Assembly: GCA_028275325.1 (NCBI GenBank)
Contig: JAPWUW010000003.1
Coordinates: 1-36,127, forward strand
Reading direction: 5' to 3'
DNA from: Anaerolineae bacterium
Lineage (GTDB): Bacteria; Chloroflexota; Anaerolineae; DRVO01
DNA length: 36,127 nt
Shown: positions 34,035 to 36,127 of the stretch, in pieces
Layout: each line of letters starts with the position of its first letter
Numbering within the stretch: position 1 is the first letter of the stretch
Notes under the pieces: model-generated
Told to the model about the DNA's origin: nothing
Database searches by the model: none
What the model saw: the letters and a program-made list of their open reading frames with translations, nothing else
Translations under genes and position numbers: made by a program

Positions 34035-36127
34035 CTAAAGCAGGTCAAGCGGGTCCACGTCAACCCGCCAACCTGCTGCAAGCGGTACGGACATGAGCAA
34101 TTGGCTGGCGCCTTCCCCGCGCAGAATGATGTGCCAACGGCTGCGGCCACGCAAGCGGGCGTAATAGCACGGGCTTGGCCCAATGATCTCCACGTCAGCC
34201 ACCTCGCCCTCAAGAATTGCTCTGTGCAGACGCCAGGCAAGCCTTCTCGCCGCGCTCTCGCAGATCTGTTCCGATTCATGCAAGAAAAGCAGCCGGATCA
34301 GCGGGCGCTCAGGTGGGTAACCCACGCGCCGGCGCCATTCCAGCTCACGGTCAGCGAAGTGCTCGTAGCCTTTCTGGAGGGCGTGGAGCGCGTAGTGCTC
34401 AGGGTGAAACGTCTGCACCAGCATCCGCCCTCCCCCCGAGCGAACCCGGCCAAGCAAATGGACGAGCAGCTGAAAAGTGCGTTCACTCGCCCGGTAATCG
34501 GGCAGCGATAGCATCGTATCAGGAAGCACGGCGGCCGCAAGCGTCACCTGGGGCAACGCCGGCTCAGTGGCAACAAGCTGAGTCCCTACGAGAACCTGCG
34601 CCTCGCCACGCGCGAACTCGCCCAGAACCTCATCCTTCCCATGAGAGCGGCGCTGCACATCACTATCCCATCGCAGCACCCGAACCCCGGGGAAGGCAGC
34701 CTGCACCTCCGCCTGCAGCCTTTGGGTACCCTTACCGCGCAAGCGTATGGCGCTGCTCCCGCAGAGTGGGCAGGAATCGGGCATCGGCTCCTCGTGCCGG
34801 CAACTGTGGCAGAGCAGCTTTTCCGTTCGACCACCTTCCTCTGCCTTCAGCGCATGCCCGACAAGCGCAAGGTCACAACGCGGGCAGCGCCAGACGAACC
34901 CACAAGCCGAGCAAACCACGAGCGTAGCCCTTCCGCGCCGGTTGAGGAGCAGGATTGCCTGTTGGTCATGACCCAACACCTGCTCGAGCGCGTCCCGGAG
35001 CTGCCGGCTCAAGAGGCCCGTGTTGCCTGCGCGTACTTCCTCGCGCATGTCAACAAGTTGCACAAGGTGCCCCGGCCAACTCTCGCCGCCCCAGCGCCCG
35101 GCGCGCAGCCGAGGCAAACACTGCAGCTCTCCCGCCTTGGCGCGACCGTACGTTCCCACATCGGGACACGCACTGGCAAGCACCACCACTGCCCCAAGCT
35201 GCGCAGCACGCCTGATTGCCACTTCCCTTGTGTGGTAGTGCGGCGATGCCGCCTGCTTGTAGGATACGTCCTCTTCCTCGTGCACGATGATCAGCCCAAG
35301 GCGTGACACCGGTGCAAAGAGCGCAAGGCGCGTCCCTATGACCACATCGGCCTTTCCCGCGCGCAGCCTCTCCCACTCCGCACACCGCTGGGCCTCCCCA
35401 AGCCCGCTGTGCTGCACAGCTAACCTGCCCGGGAAATGCTCACGGAGGCTCTGGACCAGTTGCTGCGTGAGGCTTATTTCCGGCACCAGGAGCACGGCGC
35501 GCCGGCCCGATGCAAGTGCCTCAGCAACCAGATGGACATACACCGGCAAGGCATTCGCCCCCGGGGCAAGCGGCAGCAGAAACCGCCCACCATCCCCCGC
35601 CCTGAGCGCGCGCACAATGGGCTGCACCACCGCCTTGTCCTCTGGCTCAAGTTCCGCGAGAGCCCCTGCAGTACAGCCCACTGACTCCACAACCCCGGCG
35701 CCGGCATCTGCAGCCGCCACCGCTCCCACCCTTATCAGCTCAGCGATGACCTGCCTGCCCGCGCCACAAACCTTCCTCAGCTCATGCTCGCAGAGTGGCT
35801 GACCGCTGTCATGGAGAGTGCGAAGCGCCCGGGCGGCAGCGTGCAGCCGGCGGGGCAGCGCCAGCTCATATGCGCGCTCCACAGGCACTGTCAGTGTCAC
35901 CATCGGGGGCACCCTGCTTTCCCTGGCCAACCCCTTTGACTTGAGCTCCGCAGCGGCTTCAGCGCTGAAGCCCTCCTGCTCAAGCTGTGAAAAGTATGCT
36001 TCCCCCAACGCCTGCAGCCGGCCAAGCAGCGCCGCTGCCTGGGCAGACAAGCCAGTGCCTGGCACCTCGCCATGAGCCGGCCGCAGGACCACCTCCTCCG
36101 GCAGCAGCTGCACAACGCCCGAAGACA
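34035..36127 (-). CDS. priA: Primosomal protein N' (PriA) homologue lacking helicase ATPase motifs; 5' end outside window
   Basis: RRAVLLVPEISLTQQLVQSLREHFPGRLAVQHSGL, LLLNRRGRATLVVCSACGFVWRCPRCDLAL...LLCHSCRHEEPMPDSCPLCGSSAIRLRGKGTQRL (eight zinc cysteines), LSLPDYRASERTFQLLVHLLGR, QTFHPEHYALHAL. The ORF is open to the window edge. Confidence 0.93.
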   Translation of the reverse strand, partial: SSGVVQLLPEEVVLRPAHGEVPGTGLSAQAAALLGRLQALGEAYFSQLEQEGFSAEAAAELKSKGLARESRVPPMVTLTVPVERAYELALPRRLHAAARALRTLHDSGQPLCEHELRKVCGAGRQVIAELIRVGAVAAADAGAGVVESVGCTAGALAELEPEDKAVVQPIVRALRAGDGGRFLLPLAPGANALPVYVHLVAEALASGRRAVLLVPEISLTQQLVQSLREHFPGRLAVQHSGLGEAQRCAEWERLRAGKADVVIGTRLALFAPVSRLGLIIVHEEEDVSYKQAASPHYHTREVAIRRAAQLGAVVVLASACPDVGTYGRAKAGELQCLPRLRAGRWGGESWPGHLVQLVDMREEVRAGNTGLLSRQLRDALEQVLGHDQQAILLLNRRGRATLVVCSACGFVWRCPRCDLALVGHALKAEEGGRTEKLLCHSCRHEEPMPDSCPLCGSSAIRLRGKGTQRLQAEVQAAFPGVRVLRWDSDVQRRSHGKDEVLGEFARGEAQVLVGTQLVATEPALPQVTLAAAVLPDTMLSLPDYRASERTFQLLVHLLGRVRSGGGRMLVQTFHPEHYALHALQKGYEHFADRELEWRRRVGYPPERPLIRLLFLHESEQICESAARRLAWRLHRAILEGEVADVEIIGPSPCYYARLRGRSRWHIILRGEGASQLLMSVPLAAGWRVDVDPLDLL

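Noticed and set aside
1-36127. CRISPR array, insertion sequence, prophage or toxin-antitoxin/defence island
   Set aside because: No periodic direct repeats with spacers, no transposase, integrase, phage structural or defence-type domains among the supported ORFs.

Overview
This 36 kb GC-rich window looks like ordinary bacterial chromosome, probably Chloroflexota (inferred from protein style and domain combinations, not proven). Genes are tightly packed and about 31 are supported. Both edge genes are cut: a DUF72 gene on the left and priA on the right. I see no rRNA, tRNA, CRISPR array, IS element, prophage or recognisable defence island. Housekeeping and metabolic genes include an S1-domain protein, ftsK, an IF-1-like gene, coaE with a C-terminal extension, rseP, uvsE, an FMN-dependent glutamate synthase-like gene, fabH, yjbQ, a radical SAM/DUF2344 pair, araD, mutM and priA. 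The most notable signal is the number of enzyme homologues that lack their catalytic motifs while the fold-diagnostic motifs remain readable: an M1 peptidase-like lipoprotein (HExxH lost), a hybrid histidine kinase (N and G1 boxes degenerate, receiver intact), an alkaline-phosphatase-superfamily-like lipoprotein (metal ligands apparently lost), a Ser/Thr pseudokinase (HRD to HCA, DFG to GLG) and a PriA lacking Walker A and DExH but keeping its zinc cysteines. A sulfatase-family protein also carries Thr at the formylglycine position. A second candidate of interest is a short uncharacterised protein translationally overlapped with UvsE. All calls come from reading the supplied sequence and translations; no database search was run.
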